Positions 1-13,370 of a DNA stretch of 64,000 nt are shown piece after piece. This DNA comes from Augochlora pura (taxonomy: Eukaryota > Arthropoda > Insecta > Hymenoptera > Halictidae). Within the stretch, counting starts at the first letter, position 1, and each line of letters starts with the position of its first letter. Both the position numbers and the translations under genes were made by a program. Under the pieces are notes generated by a model, which was given only the letters and a program-made list of their open reading frames with translations, was not told where the DNA came from and did not search any database. The DNA is taken from positions 7,884,166 to 7,948,165 of the forward strand of contig NC_135778.1 of assembly GCF_028453695.1 (NCBI RefSeq). The letters run 5' to 3'.

Positions 1-1510
1 ATAATGTAACGATACAAAGTAATATCGATTAATAAATTATCGTTCGGCTGGTGGAATATATCCGACTGACGAATATCAATCGAGCTGCGAAAACGAATTT
101 GTATTTCTGAAGATAGACGCGCCCAGGGTGAATTCGTATATTGCCACGATGCGCAGAAGCCCATTGCATCGTACTTTATCAAGAGCGGTTCCCGATGCAC
201 CATGCAGAAATAGTCGAGGCGGCATCCTGGTATATGCTAGTCAACTTTCCCGTCATTATTCGGATCTGTTTGCCATTTTTTCCTCACGAACACCATTTTA
301 AACGAAACGAACTCCGCAAATAATAATACGAATTACGATCGTGAAACGAAGAAAAGCAATTCACGCGTGTTCGAATCGCCGATAAAACGTTTTTTTATTT
401 ACTTGTTTTAAACGGAACAACGAATCGACATAAATTTGACCAACTAATACAGTTCTTGTGCCACGTTTGTTTAATATCTGCTATCATTTTGGAAAGACAA
501 GTGATCGGTGAAAAATCAAACTCGCAATCGCGTATCAACAAGTGTGAAGAACGTGTGTGCAACTTTCCGAATGCGTTGGAATTAAATCGGTATCATTTGA
601 ACGGCTTTCGTCTCGCGAATCGCGCGTCAGAGGATCGTGAAAAAGAATCGGAAGGCGAAGAAGACCACGGAGCTAGAATCTTCCATGGACCAAAACGGAC
701 CTCGAGGATTACTAGAACACGGACCTCAACGATTCTTGAAGACGTCACGAGAATTTGGCAGCGAGTCAAAATGATTTTTCGTAAAGTTAATCAAATCGTC
801 GGGCCTCGCTGTTACACACTCGAAACGATGGGCCAAATATGCGGCGAACGAGCCTAACAGTTCCACGGAAAAATTTCGCGAAGAGAGAAAGAGATAGAAC
901 AACGATCGATGACCGAACGGAACCCGCGGCGCGATCACGAAACCAGCGCGACGATCGAACAACAAGCATCGATCATCCGGCTTATTCGTACCAGATGCAT
1001 GCTTGAAGTGCGGCCAAGCGATTTTCGGCGGGCAACGACAACGGGAAACGTCGAAGAATCCGCCGTAAATTAACTCGAATTCGCGGGAACGCGGCCGATG
1101 TTCGCGCGGAACGCGCCGTGCACGGAAATCCTTCGGCGGCGGACGCTCCATTTTGTCGCGGCGGCTCGTGCGACAGAAGTCGTCGGTTAAAAGGCCGACC
1201 GTAACGAATCATCGCGGTTCCACCGATTCTTCTCGAAGCGGCGTTCCAGCGGTATTTTTCGCGTTGAACGGAACACGCGCGTCGATCGTTCCACGGCCCC
1301 GAATAATCCGCGACCGGTACAGAGAGGCGCGACCCAAGGGACTATGTTGCGCGCGGTGGATACAAACCCCCCTGAAATGTGTTTCTATTTGCGGGATGTC
1401 AGTTGATGAACGAAAACATCAAACATTTTCGAACGTCGCGCGTCATCGGAAAACACTCGGCCGCCGGGGGCCGATCGGCGGGATCTTGTTCGCGTGGCCA
1501 TCGAACGAAA
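1..1510. other. left flank and 5' region of the GPCR gene; no gene recognised
   Basis: Only short open frames without splice support or recognisable protein content are seen here. The stretch from about 600 to 1500 is CpG-rich and probably contains the promoter or 5' UTR of the GPCR that follows. By inference the whole stretch also lies inside a Furry intron on the minus strand. No start site or TATA element could be fixed. Confidence 0.5.
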
Positions 1511-4500
1511 ATGGTCCAGGCGCAGAGGGACGCGGCGGGCATCGAGCTGATCGAGACCGTGTTCCGTGGCCTGCAGTTCTATTACACGCCGATCCTGGTC
1601 TACCTGGGCTCCCTCGGGAACTGTTTGTCGGTGGTCGTGTTCTTCGGCACGAAACTGTGCCAGTACTCGTCCAGCGTTTATCTGGGCGCGTTGGCCATTA
1701 GCGATACCGGTTTTCTCGTATCAGTGTTCGTTGTTTGGCTGAACATGCTCGAGGTGGGCCTGTTCAATCGGCCGGGATTCTGCCAGTTTTTCATCTATCT
1801 GACCACGCTGTGCAGCTTCATGAGCGTATGGCTGGTCGTCGTGTTCACCATAGAACGGTTCATCGCCGTGCAATACCCCATGTATCGGCAGTCGATGTGC
1901 ACCGTAGCCAGGGCCAAGGTGACCGTCGCCGTTCTGACCGCGCTCGCGATGATCCTGTGCAGCCCGGTCCTATGGTTCTCCGCGACCAGTGTACAGTACA
2001 ACGAAAAGGGAAACGTGACCGAGTGCGGCCACTTAGCCGAAGGACTGGAGTCCTGGGCGACCGTCTACAATACGATCGACACGGTGCTGACGTTCGCGAT
2101 ACCGTTCACCGTGATCATCATCCTGAACGTGCTGATCGCCCGAGCTATCTATAGGCATATTAAAATTAGAAAATCGCTGACCAACGAGCCGCGCATAGGG
2201 ATAGGGAGGCAACCACCCTATTCGAGTCTACGGGGCAATCTGGCGCAGACCAAGATCACCAAGATGCTGCTGATCGTATCCACCGTATTCCTCTGCTTCA
2301 ACCTGCCCGCGTACGTCCTCAGGATTTATGCGTTTCTACATGTACGTGTCGCTGTAGCATTGTTCTACATGTGCCGTGCCACGCGTTGCAAATTATTTTC
2401 TATTCGAATTCGATTTACGAGGGACGATGGAGATGTACTTTCCCTCTGTTCTCGGCGGGGAATATTCGACGAAAGTGATTCGAGCTTGTATTTAAAATAC
2501 GAATTAGCTTTATGGTGACCCGTCGAAGTGGTTGTACACACAGATCAAATTCATTCTGTTCAATTACGCTGATTCGATATCGAAACTTTCGGCCGACAGC
2601 GTTCGCTAATTAAGATTAATTTTTTTATTCTACATAATTGTTTCCACTTTATTTCTCATTTTATATAAGCGTTCTCATTTTATTTTCCATTCTATACAAT
2701 TGTTATTTCATTTTTTTTATTCTATATTACTGTTTCCATTTTATCTCTCATGCTATATAATTGTCTCCTTATTATTTTTCATTTTATATAATTGTTACCA
2801 TTTTCTTTTTTATTCCATGCAATTATTTCAATTTTATCTTTCATTCTATACAATTATTTCCATTTTATTTCTCATTCTATATAATTGTTTCCTTATTATT
2901 TTTCATTTTATGTAATTATTGCCATTTTCTTTTTTATTCCATGCAATTATTTCCATTTTATCTTTCAGTCTAAAATATTTTCCATTTTACTTTTCATTCT
3001 GTACAATTATTTCCATTTTATTTCTTCTTCTATATAATTGTTTCCATGTTATTCCTTATACAATTGTTCTCATTTTATTCTCCGTTCTACACAATTGTTA
3101 CATTCCCTCCCTGTGCCATTATTTCATTTTTAGTAGTTTATTAAATAAAAAAAGATTCGTGGCGCATGAGAGCTGCCATTACGTAAATAGTTAAAAGACG
3201 GATTAAAAGGCTTATATACAATTTTCACCTTGTGTAATGATAGACACTTCACTGCTGTGATAAACTATTTTTGCTAGGTTTACTATGAAATATGTGTAAA
3301 GTATAAAACTGCAACGTAATGGAACGTGCAAATCTCCACTACTAAACAATGGAAGAAAATTAACAGAAACCGGTTGAGTCTTCGACAGAGTATACGTGAT
3401 TCTGTTTTATTACAATTTCTGTTTTACGGAACACTTGAAACACCGTGTCCGACAATCACAACCGGTGCTATTGATGAAGAAACATGAAATCGAATGTGCT
3501 TGATGTCAAGGTCGCAATCTAGTGGCAGTAGTTTTTTTGTAAGGAGTGTAGATGAAGTGGAAGAGTGACTTGATTTCTGAAATGATATGATTTTATTTAC
3601 CTTTTAAATAGTACAATGACCTATGAATCAGTCATTCAAGATCATTCAAGGTTGCCTATACTCCAAAGTAATTCACATCAAGGAGCCGATAAACTTCGAG
3701 CATCCGCTTATTCACATGCATGCTATTAGTGCAAGCATTCAAGGTGATAATCTCGAACACCAACGTTTGCTCTCTTTGAATCATCGATAACTTTTTATAT
3801 CTACACCCCCGATTTTCTATACAATTTTTATGACAACTGAAAGGATTACTTGTAAATATCCGATACAATTAAGAAGTCATTTAGCTATGAATAGATTTTA
3901 TTGTCTCATAATTTTTCAAGATTATAAGTGAAAAATTATCAAATCTTTTCGTCTTTTCGAACAACGCATTTTGGTAGTTCGTAACGCTTCCAGATCGGTA
4001 GCATACCGCAAACTAATAATAGTACACATAGGTACAGTAAATAGGAAGTACACAACGCGGTTGAGAGTTTGTTTACATTCTGTGATCGCTATAAGCGATT
4101 ACAAGAGCCACATAGTAACCCAAGGCAGCGGAGCAATCGATTGGTTCCCCGAGGCAAATCGTACTCCGTTGCAAATGACCTTCAGTAACCATGAATGACA
4201 TTCAATCATAGACCATTGTGCTGTATCCTAGAAACGCAAATGAAAAAAACAGTGACATTCCATCGAATGTCACCGTGTTCCATACACATCTGATCTCCAC
4301 CTCCATCCGCGAAGGAACTATTCTCATCACATTCTGTGTTTCTTCACACCAAGCAAGTTTCATATGATCCATTTATTTCTATTGCCAACTGCGGCAGAGT
4401 TATTCAGGTGGCCCGTTTCAAGTGTCACAATCTATATAAATTAGTATGTGAAAAGTTATATTTTTACAAACTATTGCATCTGTTCGGCTACATTGTCGCT

Positions 4501-5100
4501 TTGCGTATATTTACGTGTCTAGATAACGATAAGTAAAGATAACGTTAACACGTATGTTGTTTAGCTAGTACGTAATAGTGGAGTCTAAGGTTCATCAGTG
4601 TTTACACGAGTTTTTTAGCAATTGATCGATAGCTTTGAAGATAGAAAGGTTTCTTGCTATAAACATAATTCCTTGTACATCAGGAAAAAAGTTAGTGCAA
4701 TATGATCAATCTATAAATTAATTAATTAATTACGGATTTAATCTGTATGTAAACCACGTGTTGTCCTTTGAAATTATTGAGCATACGAAACATAATAGAT
4801 GCGAGTCCAAAACTCTACACTACCTCGTAACTGTTTGTTCTGAACAGTGTCTACACCTTGAATATAAAAATACAGTTTCAGGAGGCGGTCTACGCAACCC
4901 GTTCAGTGGCGCTGGCGCAACAGATTTGCAATTTGCTCTTCAATACCAATTTCGGAATCAATTTTATCCTTTACTGTGCCACCGGTCAGAACTTCCGGCG
5001 AGCTCTACGGTGTATGATTCTGAAGAAATTTGGCAAGAGAAATGCAACTATGACGCGGACGTTTAGTCATGTGACACAGAGTGGTACGTGTGACGAATGA
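1511..5100 (+). CDS. rhodopsin-family neuropeptide GPCR, CNMamide-receptor-like (2 exons)
   Basis: Seven-transmembrane class A receptor expected in the neuronal or endocrine plasma membrane. Exon 1 (1511-2341, 277 codons) starts at an ATG followed by VQAQRDAAGIELIE and carries TM1 to TM6. It shows the TM1 asparagine in LGSLGNCLSVVVFF, a TM2 aspartate in ALAISDTGFL, an ERF variant of the DRY motif (TIERFIAVQYP), and the TM6 segment LLIVSTVFLCFNLPAYVL. A donor follows directly (CAT|GTACGT). Exon 2 (4882-5100) opens after TTTCAG in the same phase and supplies TM7, with NFGINFILYCATG in place of NPxxY, a short basic tail and a stop. The total of about 349 residues is normal for the family. An in-frame upstream ATG at 1379 is possible but gives an Arg/Gly/Ser-rich leader unlike a receptor N-terminus. 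The second acceptor could instead be the AG six bases earlier, adding two residues. The overall look (FFGTKL...SDTGFL...QSMCTVARAK) is that of the insect CNMamide/TRH-receptor-like group. The ligand assignment is inference; the GPCR call is firm. Confidence 0.88.
2342..4881 (+). other. GPCR intron
   Basis: A 2.5-kb intron between TM6 and TM7 of the receptor, bounded by GTACGT and TTTCAG. The first half contains a long degenerate minisatellite (about 2620-3125). The rest is AT-rich, with no further exon recognised on either strand. Confidence 0.7.
2620..3125. repeat. minisatellite, ~31-bp unit, T/C-rich top strand
   Basis: Degenerate tandem copies of a unit reading roughly TTCCATTTTATTTCTCATTC followed by TATATAATTG, about 15 copies. 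Overlapping open frames in all three forward phases come only from this composition and encode Phe/Ile/Leu-rich nonsense. Confidence 0.85.
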
Positions 5101-5372
5101 ATTAACAAAAGACTCATTTGCAGCTTGTGTCGCGTGCAGTACTTAAAAGATCATATTTATCTTCAGCATCGAAGATCGGGCGACCAAACAACACGTCAAT
5201 ACGTCGAAGTACCGCCGTAAATGCAGAACCATGGGAAGAGTTCCACGAACTGAACGTTATTTCGCAGTGAAGCGTGGTACAAGCTTGCGCGGCATGAGCA
5301 ATTGATACGAGGTGAATACTGATTTAAAAGTCATTTTCCTTCAGTAATTAATTCTACTTCACAGTCTCTTAC
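5101..5372. other. GPCR 3' UTR region opposite the downstream intron of Furry exon 20
   Basis: This lies between the GPCR stop codon and the last Furry exon in the window. The first AATAAA on the plus strand after the stop that I see is at 5548-5553. If it is used, the receptor's 3' UTR would run antisense across Furry exon 20 (5373-5536). Confidence 0.35.
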
Positions 5373-8300
5373 CGGTCTCTGGTTCTGTAGTCGGAAGAGG
5401 GCCCACGTTCCCGAAAAATCGTTGGTCCAATAGCTGGAGAAGCTGAAGAGCCGCATCGTGAACAGGGGCACGAGGGCAACCCGTGCTCATCAGTGTAACG
5501 TTGATGATGCTTGTGTAATGATCGCAAGGATATTCTCTGCAAAGCGAATAAATATATTTAAAATTGCTTGTATCATATTTATGTACGAAAGTGAGCTAAA
5601 ATCTTTTGTATTCTGTTGTAATTTTTTAAGGTAAACTATTTATAATTCGAGGGAATATTCCCAGTTATGAGAATAAAAGAATATTGATTTTAAGGTATTT
5701 AAATATTTTGTAAAATAACGGGAAGATACAATGAAATATTTTTGACATCACTAACCTTGCACTGAAAATCGTGGCCAGCGCTAAGAAACAACCATCGGCT
5801 ACTTGAGGGGCTCCAGTGTAGCATCTATCGACGACCCAATCCAGGAGAGCCCCAATATCAGGATTACATTCTAATAGTAAAACCACTGTTTCTCGAGCGA
5901 GGGCGTAAATCTGATAAATATTATTATAAATAGTTAGTATTAGATTTCCTAAAGAGTTTTTCTTCGAATGTGTATTATATAATTACTTTTTCATCCTTGC
6001 TATCTAACAGTAAGTCCAACCATTGATATAATATTGCTCCCTCCTCGGAAAATAGTTGAGGGTTAAAACAAGGTCCGCAACATAATAGTCCACTCATGGC
6101 TTGCAGCGCTGAAAGCTGTAGCTCCGTACAAGATTTCCCTTCTTCTTGTAGCCAAGATGGAGTCGTAATCGAGCGACCGTAAGGGCCAGCCCAACTAGCG
6201 AATAACATGAACAAACTCCGTCTCAAATCTCTCTTCAACAATGACTGACATGTCTCCACTAAAATATAAAAAGTCATATCAAACAAAACTGTTCTGGCAG
6301 GGATTGTTTGTGAGCATAATTTACTTACATGTGAAACTCTTAATCATTTTTCTAATAAAGTTACAGAAGTGCAACTTGATGTCACGCACAGCAGGCGCCT
6401 CTTTGTCCGCCTCATTCTCCAAATATAAACGTGCACCGTCAATATATTCCACGAATGTTGGATGAAGAGATTGCGTCTCACGGCCTAATACTGCAGGACT
6501 GGATAAAGCATACAATAAGGATTATTTTCTGTTGTAAACTTGCAAGTTCAGAGTTACCAAAATTAATTACTAACCAGATACCGAAAGTTCCATACTCAGC
6601 AATAAGTTCTAGGACCCTCACTAACTGTAATCTTAACGCATCTCTGCGTCTGCGGCGTCTCATGTTTTCTTGCTTTCGATCAACTGCTTCACGAATGTAA
6701 GGAACTAGTTCCTCCATCAGATCTCTGAAAAATTAAAATCATCATTAATAAAGTACCACTCCGATTGCATTTACTATAATCACTTACTTCAAAGCATCAG
6801 CGTTGACCTTGCCAATAGCTTGGACAGCAGCATCTCTGACATCGACCACTTCGCATCTCAGAAGAGGCACTGTTAACTTGTAGAGTGCTGCGGGGCTCGC
6901 GTTCGTGCCAGGTGATTTGTTGTCGCCTCTCTCGGCAGAAAGACTATCCGGCGAAGAGCTACGAGGAAACGAATGTTCTGTCATTGATCAGAGTTCGGTA
7001 CCAAATGAACACAAAATTACAGAGACACAAATCGTGCGCGATCAAGAAATTTAATTTTCCGTTTAAAGCAATCGGGAACGGTCGTAAACGCTAGCCAAGG
7101 AGTAAAATAAAGATACATGTACAGATCGTGGTTAGATGGGAGCTTAATCAGAGCTACAGTATATACAAATAAATGAAAATTTTGATACGAAAAGTAGTGC
7201 AAATTACCAACGACCGTTTAAATCCCGGGTGACTTCGAAGCATGGTCGTTCGCAATGGTTAATTAGGCTCACCTGGTCCGCTTATGCCTGGTGTAGATGC
7301 CGGAAATGGACGGAACGGAGAACCGACCCGGCAGGGTCTGCGCCCCGCCGAGATTCTCCAGGCTCTGACTCAACTCCTTACTCATGCACAACACACCAAA
7401 CTCCACCGTATGCTGACCACTAGAGTATGCAATACAGTGTACCACCAATGCTCCTTGTATCAGACATTATTTACTGCTCAGAAACTACTACTCTAAGTTC
7501 CGGATGTACGTGTGCGAGACAGTGACCAAGTAGCATGCGGAGTAGAATGTTACAGAAAATGAAGCGAAATATGTGCATTGAAAAAAGTGTGCGACAGTCG
7601 AATCCCGCTCCCGATAGTGCAAAGCGCGCATTGGTACGAATTGGTGCTCCCCATCTTGTCATACGACACCTGGTATTGCAACTACAACATCGGATTCCCG
7701 GACACCATGTGAAGGGACGACGAGGGGGAAAGATAGAGAGACAGAGTATTAAATGAGATTAGACATTCTTGTATCAGACATTAGAAGTACAAATGCGAAC
7801 GTGCGTGTCACAGCAAGAAATGCATGTCATGAGAAAAACGTATTTCACATTGCCACAAATTGGTATATTGACGTTTTTCATAAAGATTCTTCAAGGACGA
7901 ACGAACATTGGAACCGATATGACATTTCCGTCGTACCATGGACATAAGCAGACACGGACCTTACACCAATTAATACCAAATGATAGTAATTCCACCTGTT
8001 AATCCATCTCTTATGAGTACATGTAAAGCTCTAATGATAAAACTGTAAACTTCATAATTAAAGATTTAAGACTATCTTTAATTTGTCCAAGTAGAATTAT
8101 TTTAATCTTAGAGCTACAGAGCTAATACACCACTGAACAATATACTTATCCCTTACGGTTTGACTAAATGATTTCAAAGTCTTCGGAAAAAATAAATAAT
8201 AATGAAATGACCTGGTGCTAAATGTCCCTGCAACAGTGTCCGTGTGTCAACCTACCTGAGACTGAGATCTGGACTAGCACACCGTACAACCGGGCTTGGT

Positions 8301-11300
8301 ACAGGCGGGACAACCCTGTATCCAAAGGTCAAATAATTTTTCCAGACATGCATGTACATGTCTCGCTCATTGACTGGCTTTCGTACTGCCGTTGAACTTC
8401 GCAAGAGGGATGCTCTATTGTCGTTCACGGGTCTAAAAATAATAAGAATGATTTTAGTTTCCTGGCGGGTTGAATGGTTTTCTACTCTTATAAGTTAGTC
8501 TTACGTAGGATCAATTACTGAGAAGAGGGAATTTATTCGAGTAAACACAATAGGCCACGAGTGTGCGACGGCAGAAGGACACAGTGTCAGCACTCTATCC
8601 TTTTCCAAAAAGGCGAATAGACAACTTCCCCATGGATCCGCGCCATTCAAATTCAACGAGGAAGAACTCTTCGTACTGGTATCATCGTGAAGTCCTGTAA
8701 CACTTCTCCATTAATAAACTTCAAATGTTTTTTAAATATACGGGAACGTGTGTGAATTACCCGCTGTCCACACACAACTGCTTCTCTCAGCTATCCATTG
8801 AAGATCCACGTTAGACGTTGAAGCAGCTGCTGTCTTTTCCGCAGGTGGTAACATATGATAACATTTTTCCAAAACCACTGGACAACATGCATCTATTACA
8901 TCGATTACAGCTTGATCATCTTCCAAACCTCCTAAAATCCGCAAAGAATCTTTATTTCTATTCTTACCTTTTGTGATCTATACAAATATATAACGAATAG
9001 TAATTAATAAACTCACCTAAAGTGTTTAACAAATACTTGACTTCGCGCAATATGTGAACTGCTATTCTACGAGGATAAAGTCGACAATTGCATAGCATAA
9101 CTAATGCGAAACCTTCTACCAATTGAAACACGCTTGAAACAGGTTCTATCTTTTGACCTGATTCGCTTTTCTTAATGATGCCATCGGTACGTGCAATTGT
9201 TCTCGTACTTTCAGCCGCTTGTTCCTTAGATCTTATACTTGGACTTGTCAGTGCGTTCTTCCAACTCGTAAGAAGCTGCAAAAGCATTCTTAAGCCGTTA
9301 TCTACAAGTTGTGGGAAAGTATCCTGAACGTCTCTTGCGAGGAATTGAGTGAATCCAAGTACAACATCTTGTCTCCAGTCAGGAAAATCTAAGACCAATG
9401 TCTGCAAACTCTGATATGCAAGCCCGCGAAGCTCTTCGTCCATATGAACTGTTAAACGAGATAATAAATCAACTAGTTCAGCACCAGTCATTCCATCAGG
9501 TATCAACCGTGGAACTGCTGCAACACATGTCCGGAAAAGGTCTATTCTAGGCTTTCGTTCTCCGGTAATCATTTCGTCCGGTTCCTTATTCATGTTTTGT
9601 GTACTTGTCATCATAAGAGGTCTGCCATAATGAACATCTAAAGCACGTAATATATCAACGAACACTCGACGAACATGTGGAAAGTATGAAGACATTCCTA
9701 TACTTCTCGCAGTATCTTCTGTCAACATCTGTTGTTTATAAAATAAAAATTTTAGATAAATGAGTTTAATAATAACTATAATTAAGAATGCTCGTTATAC
9801 TTACTTTATTGAGGAATGTCTTTTTAACGCGTATAGTATTGCCACTTGGTAATACACCCATTGTACGGGGCATAGGAGGTTCTCCCTCTTTTTGTTGTAA
9901 ACTGTCAGCAACGACCAAAAATGCACGAAGTCCAATACTCATTCGTTCAGGAGTTAAAATTATTTTTACTGGACGACCAACCGACAACAAATCGAAAACT
10001 ATTTCTCGCATCGCAAAATCTAATCTTTCCTGCGCAATAAACTGAATGATTTTCACAAAAATATTCAGTGGGGTATCACGTGGCACTACTGCCTTCGAAC
10101 CTTTAGGGAATAAAGAGTTCACGATGCTTTGCAGTCTACTTTGAGTAGCTGAATTACTTTCACATTTGATGCGTATCATGTACACCCATAGTAAACGATA
10201 TAACGCCTCTGCAAATGAATATGAAGAATATTTAAAATATTTAAAAATATGATAAGAAACTCTAAAACAAAATTCGTACCCAATGCAACACGACACGTTT
10301 TAGGATCCCGATTCTTGAGGTGTGAGAGGCACATTGCTAGAAAGTAGTGCCAATTTTGCAAGAAGAATGTTTTTTGACTCACGCATAATAGACATGTTAC
10401 GAGCGGAAACAGTGCCAATCTATGTTTTGATTTGGTACACATGTCCAACGTTGTAGAATATAACATCTCTACAAAATTTTTTAGGCAAGGTACATTAACT
10501 TCATTTTTCACAGCCTAAAAAAAGGAAGGAGTGAATATTGATAAAAATTTGAATGATTATAGTATGCCAAGCGTGTATTGTACTATGAGATCAGATACTT
10601 ACAGCTGCTACAGGAACAAGAATTTCAACAAAAAGTCCAGCTAAAGCATGTTTAACATCCTTATCTTTCACTTCTAAAAAGTATTGTGCACACTCTTGCA
10701 TAAACTGGAATGATGCCTCAAATTCTTCTATTGGTACCATCTGTAAATACATGTATCATATATATTACAAAATTATATATAACAATTTTTAGATTAACGT
10801 AAATAAAGGAACATCTCTGATTCAATTACTTTCACTCTAAAGAATTTCATTCCCATTAATAATGAGATAATACTCTGAGTTGTATGGGGTCCAGGTTCTT
10901 TAGCGCGTAGCTCTTTCAATTCAATCATGAATCGTTTTCTTACTGAAAGGAACCTAGACTGTGCAAGTACTCCTATTACTTCCGCATAAAGGTCAGCAAT
11001 AATATGAATATTTGCTGCATTTGGTTCATTCTGAATACTGTAATATTTTATATTATTAGAACAAGAATCTCCCATTTTTAAGGTACCTATAGACAAGATA
11101 CCATTACTTACCCTTCTCTGTATTTAAAATGTTTAAAAGCTATATTTTCTATGTAAGTCACTAAATCTTCATGGCCAGGGTGAAACGGTAATTGACGCAA
11201 TACTTCTATTAACATTAAACAAAATATAAATTCAACAGCAAGATCTCTCCGTTCTTGAAGTAAGTCGGCTTCGCTTCTTTCGACTGTTTCTACACTTCCT

Positions 11301-12605
11301 GATACTATTGTATACATGATGCTGAAACGAAATATTATTAATTATATAATATTTTCAAAGCCCTTGTGTTACCAAAATATTTGTTTACCTCTTTCCTTTT
11401 TGATCTTCTTTCCCAGGAGCAGGTTTTTTCTGATCACTACCCTGATCAACTAATTGACGTTCATACCAATTAAATAATGCTCGTAGTATAGAAGGCAAAC
11501 AGTGTTCCGCAACAGAACCAAATGCAGATAAAAGCTGATCGAACTGTGGATCTTCTCCTCTTTGTAATACTTTTGAAAGTGATTTTTCCTGCAAGACATT
11601 TATTGTTAAAAACGAACAGACATTGAAAACAAACGTTGCACTTACATGTTCTGTCATAACTGCTTCCATCTTTTTCTCTGCCTGTGATGTAAATTCTGCA
11701 AATAAGGTACGCATTACAAATTCTCCAGGTCCTATATCCATATCTGCCATTTGTAACGGTTTCACTGTTTCCTTCTGAGCACCCCAAGGTAACACTACGG
11801 TTATTGCACTCACTCTACTGGAACTTGATTCTAAAATACAGTAAACTTTAAAGTATATCCATGTTTTCGAACACCATTATATAAATTATGTTTACCATTG
11901 CCAGAAACTGAAGTACTGGCTGTATGTATGCTAACAGCATCGCTACTTTCTCCTTGTGTTGTTCCATGAACAGTAAGTAAATCAGCAGATGATTCAGGTA
12001 CGTTTTGAAAGGATGATTCTGCTATTATTTCATGCAATCCTTCGCCATGTATGGCTCTAGGTTCAGAGGCTTCTGACAAAAATATAAAGTTTACACATTG
12101 GGAACTTTTAGTGATTCACAAATATTGCTAAATAAAAATGTAAAACCGAGTCTCCTATGTTCAAACGCAAGTATCTTTGGTGAATGTGTACGAAAACTAC
12201 CGGTAAAGGAATATTCTGACTTCTAACACTAATGATTCTGCATGATGGTAGAGACTAACAGATGAAGCCCCATTCTGTAACGTAACAGATGCCTACAATG
12301 AACACTAACTTAATTATATTAAGCTTGATACCTGACTTTGAACATATAGAAATTTGGAATGAACTGTAACTTATACAAAATGAATAGAAGAAACCAAGGC
12401 ATACCAGGTTGTGCCTCATTTCCAGGAGTTGGTTGGGTCTCTCCACCTGCGATGGAATCATTTAATTCATAATACCTCTCTTTTAATAAATGCTTATCTG
12501 CAGATACATGTACACATGCATTAACATATAAATTCAAAATGATCAGTGCTTAACAATTTAATAATAATAATATAGTATAAGTCATATTTATTTACCCTCA
12601 GTCAT
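5373..12605 (-). CDS. fry: Furry (FRY/Fry), N-terminal ~1,446 residues, 3' end outside the window
   Basis: Furry is a very large HEAT/ARM-like scaffold that binds and activates NDR/Tricornered kinases and controls dendrite tiling, cell-extension shape and microtubule-dependent polarity. Exons, in order: 12596-12605, 12405-12497, 11896-12072, 11646-11830, 11389-11588, 11112-11321, 10830-11037, 10603-10740, 10280-10514, 9805-10208, 9017-9728, 8761-8931, 8505-8694, 8256-8432, 7273-7419, 6788-6958, 6575-6724, 6329-6498, 5987-6258, 5756-5910, 5373-5536. Phases agree throughout with no internal stop. Diagnostic stretches include MEAVMTEH/EKSLSKVLQRGEDPQ, NIHIIADLYAEVIGVLAQS, KNEVNVPCLKNFVEML, RDTPLNIFVKIIQFIAQERL, ITGERKPRIDLFRT and LIPDGM. 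The chosen ATG (MTEDKHLLKERY) is the first in the chain; an alternative promoter or start upstream is possible. Family members are about 3,000 residues or more, so roughly half the protein lies beyond the left edge. Two donors are the weaker GTTAGT (after 6575 and 5756). Confidence 0.95.
7273..7419 (-). CDS. fry: Furry 147-nt in-frame exon, possible cassette
   Basis: This short exon lies between the Furry exons 8256-8432 and 6788-6958. It opens after CTCTAG and closes at a consensus GTGAGC donor. Its length is exactly 49 codons, and it begins and ends in the same phase (2) as the junction it interrupts. The reading starts GQHTVEFGVLCMSKELSQSL and continues through LPGRFSVPSIS to a basic end (YTRHKRT). 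Because the flanking exons would also join in frame without it, it may be alternatively spliced. Coding status is inferred from splice sites and openness; I cannot confirm conservation. Confidence 0.7.
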
Positions 12606-13370
12606 TTTGATAATATGCCCTTTCTTTAGACAGCATTAATACACGGTAATGTCATGTTGCATATAAAGAGCATTTTCATTCTAAAACAATAGAAAGAAAA
12701 TCTTACATAAGCTGTTGATTTTAACATTTAACTATTTCAAAAAAAAATATAAATGCGAATAATGAATACAAGGATGTATGGACATAGAATGCCCTTTACT
12801 TTATGAATTCGACATTACTCCAATGTTAGTTATTGAAATGTCCGATGACCGTCGATGTTTATTAACAATGTTTTTTAACTGATAACACGACCACATTATG
12901 CTTTTCATGTATTGTCACAGCAATTTTCCAAGCCCATCCGATTTTCGTTTATAGTTTCCACGAAATTGTATTGGATTACGAATGTACGATGAGTATTATT
13001 TAATTAAATCGAAACCAAGTTGATAGATTGCGGACAGCCATAACCTGAGACTGAAACGCAAAGTGATAACACTGCGAAGCTATATAATTTGATTAAAAAA
13101 TGTCACTACAGCGTCATGTTATCATTGTACATAGATAACCGGCAGGTGTTCGAAAATTCATTAGAACAAACACATAATTTACCGTAAAATGCGACAAAAT
13201 AGCGATTTACTTATACGTCTGACGTTTCATAAATGTCCGGCTTGATTCGTATGTATATGTACTTGGTAGTTTCATATTCCGCATACGTTCCTTCGTTTAA
13301 TCTGCTTTACATGATACCACTAGAGGGTGTTAGGTTACATTAACACTAAAAATCTTTAGAAAGTACTTAA
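12606..13370. other. upstream region of Furry; no gene seen
   Basis: AT-rich sequence upstream of the Furry start codon. It probably holds 5' UTR and promoter. No convincing upstream exon, TATA box or other gene could be identified. Confidence 0.4.

Noticed and set aside
1153..2154. Alternative-frame ORFs over the GPCR (1153-1701, 1735-2154)
   Set aside because: They are shadow frames of the GPCR exon, GC-rich and without domain content.
2700..3194. Overlapping Phe/Ile-rich open frames
   Set aside because: They are generated by the T/C-rich minisatellite, are open in several phases at once and have no splice context.
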